A stretch of DNA of 64,000 nucleotides from Viola odorata (taxonomy: Eukaryota; Streptophyta; Magnoliopsida; Malpighiales; Violaceae). The position numbers and the translations under genes are program-made. The stretch spans positions 43,231,661 to 43,295,660 of the forward strand of contig OY829541.1 in the NCBI GenBank assembly GCA_963691705.1, written 5' to 3'. The notes beneath the pieces are model-generated. The model was given only the letters and a program-made list of their open reading frames with translations. It ran no database searches and was not told the DNA's origin. Of this stretch, positions 1-10,910 are shown piece after piece (the stretch's first letter is position 1; each line of letters starts with the position of its first letter).

Positions 1-3
1 GGG

Positions 4-22
4 TTATAAAAACCCCCACGTG
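4..22 (+). promoter_or_regulatory. Putative TATA box and G-box for the antisense ORF
   Basis: TTATAAAA lies at 4-11 and a perfect G-box CACGTG at 17-22. A pyrimidine-rich then purine-rich leader of about 160 bases follows, up to the ATG at 184. The position suits a plant core promoter driving the plus-strand ORF, antisense to Tat-1. This is inference from motif and placement only. Confidence 0.4.
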
Positions 23-898
23 TTTTCTTTTTATCTCTTGTTACCTTTCTCTTTTGAAAACGAAAAAGAAAGAAAAGAAAAGATAATCCCTCTTCTTCCT
101 CCTACGATCCGCCGTCGCCCGGGTGCTTCGATCTTCTTCTCACCATAGGTACCTTCCTCTCTATTCTTCTTTTAAGCTTGCACATGGCTCATAATCACCG
201 CTATCCCCGCTCTGCTAGGGAGGGGGATATTGATACTACTGGTTTTACCATTGCTTCCACCGCCGTCCTTCGACGGCGCCTGCGGAGCTATAATGCCACT
301 CTCGACCAGCTGGAGGGGTATTCTACTGAAGTTACCCCAAAGTCCCTTCGCCTTAATAGAGAATTACCTGGCAACCGTAGGGTTCTTTATGCAAAAATGT
401 TTCATTATGGTTTTCGGTTGCCTCTAGATCCTTTAATTGCCGAGTTATTCTCTGAATTTGATCTGAATGCTGCCCAATTGAGTCCAAACGCCTACTGTGG
501 TATTTATGCTTTTATAGCCCTCTGTAGGTATATAGGGAATGAATCTCCTTCCTTGTTGTTACTTCGCTCCCTTTTTCAATTATACCACCATAACAACGGC
601 ATCATAGCGATATCGCCTCGCTATGATGTTGAAGCTCTAAACCCCTTTACCTGGAAGCTGTTATTCCTTGAATCTTCTATTAATGCTTGGAAAAAAGGAG
701 TCTTCATCATCAATCTACCGCAACCTTTGTGGCGGAGCGGGTTTAATCTCGTCGTCTGAGACGCTGCCAGGGGTGGCAGGCCAGAGTTAGGACCAGTTGA
801 CCAAGGCTGGCTGGACAAGGTGCTCAACCTATCGGGGATTCCCGGTGTTCGCACTCAAGAACTTGCGTGCCGGGGCGACATTCAGGGTTGCATTCAAA

Positions 899-968
899 GT
901 GAGCACCGTCCCTTTGTTCGTTGTTCCACGCCAATACTAACTCTAACATTCATTTCTTATCTCTACAG
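899..968 (+). other. Intron 1 of the antisense ORF
   Basis: GTGAGC donor at 899 and a pyrimidine-rich CTCTACAG acceptor ending at 968 give a 70-base intron, a normal plant size. Open reading frame is present on both sides. The prediction is by eye, with no transcript evidence. Confidence 0.6.
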
Positions 969-1089
969 ATCCTCCCGCAGGGTGGAAACCTGATTCCATC
1001 AAGGAAAAGAGAGAAGAGCTCAGCAGAAGAGAGAAAAAAAGGCTTTTTCTGCCACCTCGGCTGGTGTCGTGACTGACACCACGCACGCG

Positions 1090-1207
1090 TCCACTTCTGC
1101 ACCTGAGTCCTCTTCTCTTCCTCGAGCGGAGGCTACTACCACATCGACTGCTGAGCCAATTTCGTCCCCTAGCGTTGCTCCTACACGAGCGTCATCTTCT
1201 CGTCCTC
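1090..1207. repeat. Flanking duplication, left copy (118 bp)
   Basis: The last 91 bases before the CRM-1 5' LTR (1117-1207) recur at 8956-9046 after the truncated 3' LTR with one mismatch. The first nine (1090-1098, TCCACTTCT) recur at 8947-8955. The 18 bases at 1099-1116, bounded by CTTCT repeats, are absent from the right copy. This replaces the 5-bp target duplication expected of an LTR element. Confidence 0.85.
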
Positions 1208-1402
1208 TGATACGATCACACTACCCTTAAGGCTTGAAGACAAGGATATTGTTCCAAAAGGACCAATCACAAGGAGCATGGCCAAGAAGCTTACCATGTG
1301 GATCGAAAGAGAATTAATCAAGACAGTACCTAAGCATGAAGATCGAGCATTGATACTACTCCTGCATTGTTCCAAAAGTGAGCTGAAGCAAGAACTCCAG
1401 TA

Positions 1403-1424
1403 GCAAAACGCTATAGCGTTTTGC
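1403..1424. repeat. 22-bp perfect palindrome in the CRM-1 LTR
   Basis: The half-site GCAAAACGCTA is followed directly by its exact reverse complement. Related palindromes occur in the leader (2522-2541) and twice in the 3' LTR (8450-8471 with one mismatch, 8473-8492 perfect). Confidence 0.9.
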
Positions 1425-1490
1425 CCCTGCTTCGAAAGGACCTTGCGAGCTGTTTTTCCCCCACTTGTGATATTTTATCATTTTTATTTT

Positions 1491-1500
1491 CTATAAATAG
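1491..1500 (+). promoter_or_regulatory. TATA box of the CRM-1 5' LTR
   Basis: CTATAAATAG, repeated at 8560-8569 in the 3' LTR and at 51766-51775 in the related solo LTR. Conservation between otherwise diverged LTRs supports a promoter role. Confidence 0.7.
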
Positions 1501-1934
1501 AACATCAAGTTAGCTTTCTTTTTCAGATTATTGCCAAGTGAAAGCTAGAGAGAGTTCCTCCTCTAGCCTTTCACCAAGACTTGATCCAAGCTTATTATTG
1601 AGTGATTTGTGTGTGATATTTTGGCCACTTCTTGGCTGAAACTTTGTATTGTTTCTTAGCTGTAATTCCAGTGTGTTCTCAAGCATTAATCAAGTATTCT
1701 TTGTGCTTTCAATCCTTGTTCAATTATTGGTCCCCTTTCCGAATTCCATCCAAGAATTCCTCAATCCTTTCCTTTCATCCTTTGTCTTATCATCCATTTC
1801 CGCTGCACTTATACTCCATCTTCCATCCTATTTCCTTCCATATTCCAATCTGCCTTGTGTCACAACTCCAAGCTAGATCCTCCATCAAACATAGGTTCAG
1901 CCTCCCCTTACAAAGGAGGTTGGATCTTATCAAG

Positions 1935-1946
1935 TGGTAGCGGAGC
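1935..1946 (+). other. CRM-1 primer-binding site (initiator tRNA-Met type)
   Basis: TGGTAGCGGAGC matches the plant initiator-Met primer site TGGTATCAGAGC at 10 of 12 bases and starts two bases after the LTR end. This placement fixes the 5' LTR boundary. Confidence 0.75.
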
Positions 1947-3212
1947 TCTAGCCGCTTTGAGCTGTTCTTGAATCTGAGTTTGTGTTTGTGTTCATCCATG
2001 TTCTTCAATTGTGTCTACCTATTTTGTCAAGAAGAAGGTAACTAAAAATCTGGTTACCACCCTTCCCATCCGTCCACTTTCAGCCAAAGTTTGAGTCACT
2101 TTTGTCTTTCTTGTCTGAATATTCACTTACACTGTTTTCTTGTCCCCCACCCAGCATTTTATTCTTCCAAATCAGCTTTGTGTCATAGAGGGTTGCACAT
2201 ACCTCACACCTTTTTCTATTAAAACAAACATCTCATTCCCCTCACATGTGAGCAACACAAAAATCCAGCCCTTACCCATCCGTGCACAACCCACAATCCA
2301 CTACTACAAAGCTGAATATTCTCTTACACGTCATCCAAGTGCAAGTCCTTCCATCATTCTTCCAAAAATCAGAACTTTCCCTACATTCTTCCAAAACAAA
2401 CCAAAATTATCCCTTGAATTAAAAACACGTTTCCTTCAAACAAAAAATTATCATTCCAAAGTTCAGAATATAATTGTTCTCTAAATCAAAAAGAAAATAT
2501 ATATATATACAAAGAAGAGAACAAAACGCTATAGCGTTTTGGCATAAACGCCATAGCATTTTGCCACTGCACCAAAAATGAAAACTTGCGAAAAAAATTC
2601 CAAGTGTTGTCTCAATTATTCGTTCTTTAAATTCTATACCCCCTACATGGGCGGTTGCAATCTTTAAATTCAAGTCATTTCAATTCCATTATTTACATTC
2701 AAGTCATTTACTTTCAAGCTCAAAGGGAGGCCTTGTCGCCCTTTTTACTTTTCTGTCCTAGGATCGGTTCTACCATCCTCTCTTTACAATTCAAGTCATT
2801 TCCATTCAGCTATTTAAATTCAGCCATTTAAATTTCAGCAATTTACTTCCAAGTAATTTACTTTCTTGTACTTCACTTTCTTGCTCAAAGGGAGGCTTTG
2901 CCGACCTCTTTACTTTTCTGTCCAAGGATCGGTTCTACCATCCTATTCTTTACTTTCCCAGCCTTTCCTTTCAGTTTTTCTATTTCAGCTTTTCACTCTT
3001 GAATGTCTAAAGTGCTAAAAACAATAATTGAACAAAAAAAAACAACAAGGACACTACTTGAGGACATTACTTGGACAAAAGGGAAAACAAAACAACTTGG
3101 AGGCTTGAGTAACTAAGTGAGGACAAATTTTACGAGAGTTTCAAACACGAGAGCAAACACGTGAGGGAGTGTTTTCACTAACGTGTGCCACTTGTGTAGG
3201 TTAACTTTAGAC
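1947..3212 (+). other. CRM-1 untranslated leader
   Basis: About 1.27 kb with no supported gene. It holds a second copy of the palindrome (2522-2541), followed by a decayed copy. It also holds many TTCAAGTCATTT-like words and a direct repeat of about 66 bases (2722-2787 and 2886-2952, containing GGATCGGTTCTACCATCCT). A stretch near 3148-3170 (AAACACGAGAG...GTGAGGGAGTG) is shared with the leader of the CRM-related element at about 42460-42495. Confidence 0.7.
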
Positions 3213-6200
3213 ATGTCTCGCTCGAGCATGTGTGGAAGTGAGAAGAGCAAATCACAAAGCTCCCAAAGTAAAAACCTTTTGGCTGCAATAGACACAATGA
3301 GAATTGCAATGGAAGAATTGGAACTTGAAAGGGACGAACTCAAGAAAAAAGTTTCACTCCTTACGAAAGGAACCCCAGCTGATTCTCCTACGCCACCATA
3401 AAAAACTACAAGGAAAATAGCAAAGGATGGCATTTGTGAGACTGAATCCGATGGCCATGATAGTGATGGCGCCAAGGAGAAGTCAAAGAGGGTGGCCGAC
3501 GGAGGCTCACCCAAGGACACTAGCACCAACAAGCAAGGAAGGGGCACATTCGCAAGCAAACCCATCGTCACCGACCTTCAAGCCCAAACCATAAGAATAC
3601 TCCAATCTGAGGGTAAGGTGGGACAATACAATCTATTCAAAGATAGTATAAATCCTATATTATCCCAGGGTATTGGCAACCACAAGGCCGAAGAAGACAC
3701 ACCTTTAGGCCGCCACGGGGCCATGGTGACTTATGACGAGTCAACGAAAAAACCTCACTACCATGCCTATACCAATCCACTCCATGATCATGCATATTAT
3801 GGAGACCAACATGAGGAAGGTGCCACTTATGACCGAGAAGAGTTTCATGGCCACAGAGAAGAAGTACCACGAGGGCCAACTAGATATGAAAGGCTAGATG
3901 ACAACATTAGTGGTATTAAAGTTAAAATACCTACTTTTGAGGGAACCACCAATCCGGAAGAATAGATCAAGTGGGAAGGTAAAATACAACGAATATTCAA
4001 TTGCCACCGATATTCCGATAACAAAATGATCAAATTAGCAACCATGGAATTTGATGGTTATGCGGTGAATTGGTGGGAGAAGATGACTAAGGAGAGGGTC
4101 GGAATGCATGCCATTACTGCTTGGGAAGAATTAAAATGCATCATGAGGAAGAGATTCGTTCCTACGCACTACAAACGTGACTTACAAAATAAGTTACAAG
4201 GGCTTAAACAAGGAACTAATTCCGTGGGAGAATATTACAATGAATTGGAATCCCTCATCACCAAAACAGAAACTCAAGAAGAAGAAGAGACCACAATGAC
4301 ACGATTTCTAAATGGTCTACATGACAAGATCAAGTACAAACTTGAACTGAAGGAGTTTCACAATTTACAGTCCATGCTACATTATGCCCAAAAGGTGGAA
4401 GCTCGTGAGTCCACCAAGAAGAAAACTACTTCTAGCCGACTACCATCCCAAACAAACAATTATTCATCTACATACAAACCACCATGGAGGAGGGATACCT
4501 ACCAAAAAGACAACACTACACCAGCCCCTTTAACCAAGACCGACACACCCCTACCAAAAACATACCAACCTTACTCCAAAACAGCCCATCCTAGTTCCAT
4601 TCCAAAAACCCAAAATACTTCTACCCCTAACCCAACTCCCAAAAGATTTTCCAGCAATATTGAGTGTTTCAAATGTCGTGGGAGAGGACATATTTCTTCC
4701 GAATGCCCTAATCGTCGAGTAATCATTATTCGAGAAGGAGGGTATGAAACAGATTGTGATGATCATGATGAAAGTTCCAACGAATTGGAACTTGAAAAAG
4801 AAGAGGAACAAGAAAGTTGTGACGAAGAAGAGAGAGTTCCTACTTCAGCCAAAACAATGATCCTAAGAAGGAGTCTGACTACTCAAGTGAAAAATGAGGT
4901 CACATGTAAAGAGCAAAGAGAGAATCTCTTCCATTCTCGTGTAGAAATACAAGGCAAGGTTGCCTCATTGATTGTTGATAATGGGAGTGTGGTGGATGCG
5001 ACAAGCCATCTACTCGTGTACAAATTGAGCTTGCCAACAACCGAACATCCTAAGCCCTACTCACTCCATTGGTTCAATGATGATGGAGAAGTCAAGGTGA
5101 AAGAGCAGGTTCTTGTTGCTTTCAAGTGGGGAGGATACGAAGATGAAAGACTTTTTGACATAGTTCCTATGGACGCTAGTTACTTACTACTAGGACGTCC
5201 ATGGCAATTTGATAGAAGAGTAGTTCATGATGGATACACCAACCAAATCCATCTCACTCACCAAGGGAAAAAATTCAATATTCATCCTCTTTCACCTTCT
5301 CAAGTTCGTGAAGATCAAAGACAAATGGAGAAAGCAAGTGCTGAATTTCATTTGGTGCGAAAAATAAAAGAGAGAAAGAGTGGAGAGAAGAAAGTAAGTA
5401 GAGGGAACAATACACGCCATGAAAAAAGTAAGTATGGCAGCAAAAGTGAGTTAGAGAAGAATGAGAGTGAGGTAAAACCTTTGAGTGTCTTTGTAAAAGG
5501 AACAGTGATAAAACATGCCTACGAAACCAGCAAAATTTGCCTTATACTTCGGTTTAAAGGACATTGTTTACATGTTAATACTAACCCTTCCTCCCTACCA
5601 CCTCCTCTAGTTTTACTTTTACAGGAATTTGAAGATGTGTTTCCCAAGGACATGCCGGATGGTCTTCCTCCTGTCCGACGCATTGAACATAGAATCGATT
5701 TAATTCCGGGATCTACCCTACCAAACCGACCAGCATATAGATGCAATCCGGAAGAGACTAAGGAACTAGAAAAACAAGTGGTTGAGCTCTTGAAAAAAGG
5801 GTTTATCCGTGAGAGTATGTCACCATGTGCTGTCCTAGTATTACTTGTACCAAAGAAGGATGGGACTTGGCGAATGTGTGTGGATTGCCGAGCCATAAAC
5901 AAAATCACCATCAGATATAGGCATCCTATTCCCCGCCTTGATGACATGTTAGATGAGTTAAGTGGAAGCAAAGTCTACTCCAAAATAGACTTGATGAGTG
6001 GATACCACCAAATCCGCATGCAAGAGGGAGATGAGTGGAAGACTGCATTCAAAACCAAATACGGTCTCTACGAATGGATGGTAATGCCTTTTGGACTTTC
6101 TAATGCCCCTAGTACTTTCATGCGGTTGATGAACCACGTTTTGCGAGACTTTATTGGGAAATATGTGGTCGTTTATTTTGATGACATCCTTGTTTATAGT

Positions 6201-8450
6201 CGATCAATGAGTGATCACCTTTCACATCTTCGCACCATACTTTTTACACTTCGAACTAACAAGTTATATGCCAAGATGTCTAAATGTGAATTTTGGTTGG
6301 ATAGTGTGCACTTTCTTGGTTTTGTTGTCAGTATAGATGGCGTCCAAGTTGATGACGAGAAGGTGAAGGCCATTCAAGAGTGGCCAACACCTAAGAATGC
6401 AAGTGATGTGCGGTCTTTCCATGGCCTAGCAAGCTTCTACCGACGCTTTGTTCCAAATTTTTCAACACTTGCCGCCCCACTCAATGAATTAACCAAGAAG
6501 AACGTGATGTTTGAGTGGAAAGAAAGACAAGAAAGGGCTTTCCAAGCACTTAAAGAGCACCTTTCCCACACACCTATCCTAGCCCTTCCCGATTTCAACA
6601 AGGCATTTGAACTTGAGTGTGATGCTAGTGGAATTGGGCTTGGGGCTGTTTTGACTCAAGAGGGACGTCCTATCGCTTACTTTAGTGAAAAACTTAATGG
6701 TGCCCAACTGAATTACTCCACTTATGATCGTGAGTTGTACGCACTTGTAAGAGCATTGATGGTATGGGAACATTATCTTCTTCCCAATCAGTTTGTTATC
6801 CACACCGACCATCTTAGTCTCAAATTCCTACATGGTCAAGCCAAGCTCAACAAAAGACATGCCAAGTGGATGGAGTTCATCGAGGTCTTTCCCTACACCA
6901 TCAAATACAAGCAAGGTAAGGAAAATGTGGTAGCTGATGCACTTTCTCGAAGGTATGTACTCTTAACCACTCTTGATGCTAAGATCTTTGGGTTTTTGCA
7001 TTTAGCATCTCTCTATGAGCATGATGAAGACTTCCGTGATACATACATAGCATGCTCTAAGGGCCCTTATTTGCATTATGTGAAGCATGACAATTTCTTG
7101 TTTAAATATAATCGGCTTTGCATACCACAATCTAATATTCGAGAATTGCTTGTGATAGAAGCACATAGTGGAGGACTACAAGGACACTTTGGTATCACAA
7201 AAACTCTTCACATGTTAAAGGTACATTTCTTCTGGCCAAAAATGAAACGTGATGTCACCAAGGTAATTACTCGTTGTCTCGTATGTAAAAGAGCGAAATC
7301 TAAATCAATGACTCATGCTTCATATATACCTCTACCCGTGGCTAACCATCCTTGGGTAGACCTCTCCATGGACTTTATTTTAGGGCTGCCACGCTCTAGG
7401 AATGGGCATGATTCCATCTTTGTGGTTGTTGACCGTTTTTAAAAAATGGCCCATTTCATTCCTTGTGCGAAAACACATGATGCTACTCATATTGCTTATC
7501 TATTTTTCTTACATGTAGTGCGTTTACATAGGATTCCTAGAAGCATTGTAAGTGATCGAGATACAAAGTTTTTAAGTCACTTTTGGCGCACCCTTTGGGC
7601 AAAACTTGGCACCAAACTTCTCTTCTCAACTACTTGTCACCCTCAAACCGATGGACAAACGGAAGTGGTCAATCGAACTCTAGGTTCTCTCTTGAGAGTA
7701 ATGGTTGATAACCATGGAACAAAATGGGAAGAAAGTATACCTTTCATTGAATTTGCTTATAATCATGCTAATCATTCTACTATTGGTTTCTCTCCTTTTG
7801 AAGTGGTATATGGATTTCAACCACTCACTCCTCTTGATCTCCTACCTCTGCCCTTAAGTGTGCTAAAATGTGTCGATGGAGAAACTAAGGCAGCCACAGT
7901 CAAAAGCATTCATGACAAGGTGAAACGCAACATCGCCGATATGAACGAACGAGTGACCCGGAAGCGCAACAAAGGACAGCCCCATACATCATGGGAACCA
8001 GGACAATGGGTGTGGCTGCATTGGCGGAAAGATCGCTTTCCTAGCCACCGAAAAGGAAAATTGAGCCCAAGAGGCGATGGTCCTTTTGAAATCCTCCATC
8101 GTATCAATGACAATGCCTATGTTCTTGATCTACCAAGTAAGTATGGTTCAATAAGCAACACCTTTCATATTAGTGATCTTTCTCTCTATCATTCAGATAA
8201 TGAAGGGTCTCAAGAAATGGATTCGAGGACGAATCCTTTCAAAGAAGGAGGAGATGATACGATCACACTACCCTTAAGGCTTGAAGACAAGGATATTGTT
8301 CCAAAAGGACCAATCACAAGGAGCATGGCCAAGAAGCTTACCATGTGGATCGAAAGAGAATTAATCAAGACAGTACCTAAGCATGAAGATCGAGCATTGA
8401 TACTACTCCTGCATTGTTCCAAAAGTGAGCTGAAGCAACAAATCCAGTAG
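3213..8450 (+). pseudogene. gag-pol: CRM-1 gag-pol polyprotein, three in-frame stops
   Basis: A single frame without frameshift runs from ATG 3213 (chosen because the related element starts with the same ATGTC at 42556) to TAG 8450. Stops are at 3399-3401, 3963-3965 and 7440-7442. The last removes a residue just before the integrase core continues. Domains in order: gag; CCHC zinc knuckle ([14 protein letters not shown], 4665-4706); aspartic protease (D-N-G at 4977); reverse transcriptase with Y-F-D-D at 6174-6185; RNase H at about 6600-6950; integrase H2C2 zinc region at about 7160-7300; D,D,E core at about 7360-7680; and the C-terminal GPF..L.RINDNAY module near 8075-8130. The final 65 codons lie in the 3' LTR. 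The product would make virus-like particles, copy the RNA and integrate the cDNA. The 4026-7442 stretch alone is open for 1138 codons, so decay is recent. Confidence 0.9.
8241..8254 (+). other. CRM-1 polypurine tract
   Basis: A run of 14 purines (AAAGAAGGAGGAGA) ends exactly where the 3' LTR begins with TGATACG. It would be the plus-strand primer of reverse transcription. It also codes inside the pol frame. Confidence 0.8.
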
Positions 8451-8949
8451 CAAAATACTATAGCGTTTTGCCCAAAATGCTATAGCATTTTGTCCCTGCT
8501 TCGAAAGGACCTTGCGAGCTGTTTTTCCCCCACTTGTGATATTTTATTGTTTTTATTTTCTATAAATAGAACATCAAGTTAGCTTTCTTTTTCAGATTAT
8601 TGCCAAGTGAAAGCTAGAGAGAGTTCCTCCTCTAGCCTTTCACCAAGGCTTGATCCAAGCTTATTATTGAGTGATTTGTGTGTGATATTTTGGCCACTTC
8701 TTGGCTGAAACTTTGTATTATTTCTTAGCTGTAATTCCAGTGTGTTCTTAAGCATTAATCAAGTATTCTTTGTGCTTTCAATCCTTGTTCAATTGTTGGT
8801 CCCCTTTCCGAATTCCATCCAAGAATTCCTCAATCCTTTCCTTTCATCCTTTGTCTTATCATCCATTTCCGCTGCACTTATACTCCATCTTCCATCCTAT
8901 TTCCTTCCATATTCCAATCTGCCTTGTGTCACAACTCCAAGCTAGATCC
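8255..8949 (+). repeat. CRM-1 3' LTR, truncated at its 3' end
   Basis: It matches the 5' LTR from TGATACG to GCTAGATCC, then stops at the position equal to 1880. The last 52 bases, including the terminal CTTATCA, are missing. Relative to the 5' LTR it has 22 extra bases that form a second palindrome (8473-8492). The truncated end joins the flanking duplication through a shared TCC. Confidence 0.9.
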
Positions 8950-9046
8950 ACTTCTCTTCCTCGAGCGGAGGCTACTACCACATCGACTGCTGAGCCAATT
9001 TTGTCCCCTAGCGTTGCTCCTACACGAGCGTCATCTTCTCGTCCTC
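8947..9046. repeat. Flanking duplication, right copy (100 bp)
   Basis: Right-hand partner of 1090-1207. The base difference is at 9002 (T here, C at 1163), plus the missing 18-bp CTTCT-bounded segment. Reading continues in frame from here into the rest of the antisense ORF. Confidence 0.85.
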
Positions 9047-10265
9047 CCCTTGCAAGAAAGAAGAAAAGAACTCTCCGCCTTCGCGTTATCGCTCCTACCC
9101 GTCCTCCTATTCAGGTGGTTTTTACAAAATTTTCTTTGTCTATATATTTTTTGTCCGTTTCTTAATTCCCCTATTTCTTTTGCACGTAGGATACCGCTGC
9201 TGTTGCCTCTTCTGCCACTCCTTCGCGCGACGGTATGGATTTGTCGGGTATTCTTGACCCCAAGCGACTGCGTCTTAATGAGGACTCAACTTCAGCGAAC
9301 GACTTTGCCGCTGGTCAGGAAAGGCAAGGCGGTGTCACCAATACCGGCCCCTTGGCGGGTAATCAAGGCTTTGGTCTGGCAGGGAACGGGGCTACCTCTG
9401 CGCCGCTTCACTCTTCTTTTGCCGCGTCATCTCCTCCACCTGGAAATCCCTTGGACTTTCTGGAGGATCTTGCAGAGGAGGACTTTCCCTCCCTACAAAC
9501 TGGCGGTTTCAATATTGACGCTGGACCATCTAATCATTCCCCTCCATCCCCTCCTGATGTCTTCTTCATTCCTACTGTTGTTCAGACAATCTCTCCCTCT
9601 CTTCCCCCCGTGGACACTCCGCGCATGGTGGCTGACCTAAGCACTATACTCTCCAGCGGAGCCGCCACCCATCAAGTTGATTTAAGTAACATTCGGCAGT
9701 GCGGGTTCCCGGCATTGGGGGGCGACAACGCCCTAGCGACATCTGCCTATCTCGCAGGGCATCTGATGTCAGTTGAGGAGGAGGAGCAGGCCTTCCTCTC
9801 CGTTGCCGAGGGCGAGCAACTGCATCAGATAAGGACCCAGCTGTTCTCTAGCTTTCAGGGCTTCCATTACTGATCTAGGAATGTGACGAGATGAATGAGC
9901 TCTCTCCAATCTTCCTCCCAGGAATGGCGCAACACTAATCACCAGCTCTTGAAAGAAATCAACAAGTACCAAAGGGAACTTCATAAAACTCAGAAAGAGT
10001 TGAGAAGTGTGTTGAAGAGCTACAATGTGCGCAAGCCAGTTTGGGAGTTGCGAGGAAAGAGTTGGAAGAGGCCAAAGGACACCAGGCCATGAGGGATGCC
10101 GCCCTTCAAGCGGAGCAAAGTAAGAATGCCACTCTTACGGAGGAAACGGCGGACAAGTGTAAATGCTTTCTGGAACAAACTGCAGGCCTCATGGCCGACT
10201 GCTTCATTGAGCGTTACGGCTGCAATTTCTTCGACGTTGATGCCATCATCCGCCTCTTCAAGTAG
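9047..10265 (+). pseudogene. Transposase_28-like antisense ORF of Tat-1, 3' part
   Basis: It continues in frame from the duplicated flank. A basic stretch (ARKKKR, possible nuclear signal) is followed by intron 9115-9189 and then a long exon rich in Ser, Pro, Gly and Asp up to TGA 9871-9873. Beyond that stop the same frame encodes a heptad-like coiled coil (about 9930-10020). A frameshift near 10030 leads to a second helical, Lys/Glu/Ala-rich stretch. A C-terminal motif (CFIERYGCNFFDVDAI) ends at TAG 10263-10265. The overall plan (N-terminal Transposase_28-like domain, Ser/Pro-rich middle, C-terminal coiled coil) matches plant proteins of this class as I remember them. The gene is broken by two stops, frameshifts and the CRM-1 insertion. 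The function is unknown. Confidence 0.6.
9115..9189 (+). other. Intron 2 of the antisense ORF
   Basis: CAG|GTGG donor and GCACGTAG acceptor flank a T-rich 75-base intron. Joining 9114 to 9190 keeps the reading frame (CAG then GAT ACC GCT), which supports real splicing. Confidence 0.7.
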
Positions 10266-10910
10266 AAGTCTGGGTTCCTCACGGAAAAGGGCTTCCGTCA
10301 AGCGAAGAGGCCACGACACGGCGAGGGGGACAGTAGCATGCCCAGGCCGTAAATGTCACTTCTCTTTTTGTCCATCGGGAGCCCTGACTTCTTTGTCCTT
10401 TTTGTGTTTTTGGGGCCTTTTGTTTAAACAAGTATCCCCTCTTGTACAAACAGTTTGCACAATTTGCCATCATTTTACTTTATCGATGATCTTTCTTGCT
10501 TTACTTTCGTTAGTACTTCTTTCAAAACTGGTTGCCACTATTGAACTGATGTTGCCTGCACCTTCGAACTCCCGTTGTGGAGTCGCAACACGCCATGTCG
10601 TCGCGCATTTCTCTCCGCTCAATGGAGTCGCAACACGCTTGTGCCGAATTTTCTGCACATTTTCACTTATCATTTACATTAGTAGCGACATCTACTAAAA
10701 TATCTTAATTACCTTGGGGTGTGGGCGCGTATTTCCCCAACTCACTTGGTGCGATCTCACCCGATGTCGCTCGTGTCACGTACTCTTCCAGCCAAACTTC
10801 ACTGGGTTTGTCCCTTCCGGTCACTAGCTGGGGTACCGTGACTTCCTGCATTTCTTCAATCGGGCGGGAAGTGCCCCCTCTCAGTGCGCCGCCTGATCAG
10901 GGCCAACCAT
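10266..10910. other. Tat-1 3' region without a gene
   Basis: 645 bases downstream of the antisense ORF. TGGAGTCGCAACACGC occurs twice (about 10575 and 10623). Otherwise the stretch is T-rich and I see no coding signal on either strand. Confidence 0.5.

Larger units (their letters stand above)
184..1207 (+). pseudogene. Transposase_28-like antisense ORF of Tat-1, 5' part
   Basis: An open frame runs from ATG 184 to a TGA at 757-759. Residues about 60-150 (YGFRLPLDPLIAELF, then LSPNAYCGIYAFIALC) look like the plant Transposase_28 domain (Pfam PF04195, putative gypsy-type transposon). Despite the Pfam name, no transposase activity is known for it. A frameshift near 755 leads into another open frame up to 898. 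An intron (899-968) follows, then a Ser/Thr/Pro/Ala-rich exon that is cut at 1207 by CRM-1. The gene resumes at 9047. A second frameshift lies at a run of seven A near 1035. The exon-intron layout and the position opposite the 3' region of a Tat element fit the antisense ORFs known from that lineage. The function is unknown. The domain call is from memory of the family. Confidence 0.6.
1208..1932 (+). repeat. CRM-1 5' LTR (725 bp)
   Basis: It starts TGATACGATCAC and ends CTTATCA just before the primer-binding site. The same start and end bound the solo LTR at 51372-52407, which confirms the borders. Its first 200 bases encode the pol tail when present as the 3' copy. A TATA box (1491-1500) and a 22-bp palindrome (1403-1424) lie inside. 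Confidence 0.9.
1208..8949 (+). mobile_element. CRM-1: CRM-clade chromovirus inserted in the Tat-1 antisense ORF
   Basis: 5' LTR (1208-1932), initiator-Met-type primer site, leader, one gag-pol frame, polypurine tract and 3' LTR (8255-8949) are present in order. The pol frame continues about 65 codons into the 3' LTR. It has the order RT, RNase H, integrase and no classical chromodomain at the C-terminus, as described for the CRM clade. The 3' LTR lacks its last 52 bases. The element length is 7742 bp. The two LTRs differ at roughly ten positions plus a 22-bp unit, so insertion was fairly recent. Three in-frame stops inactivate it. CRM elements often target centromeres, so this supports, but does not prove, a centromeric or pericentromeric setting. 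Confidence 0.85.

Noticed and set aside
1649..2484. ORFs in the CRM-1 LTR and leader
   Set aside because: Composition is T/C-rich leader sequence, frames overlap each other and the LTR copy at 8742-9165 has different frames; no domain.
9769..10319. Minus-strand ORFs opposite the antisense gene C-terminus
   Set aside because: Mirror frames of a coiled-coil coding region on the plus strand; no motif of Tat pol or gag.
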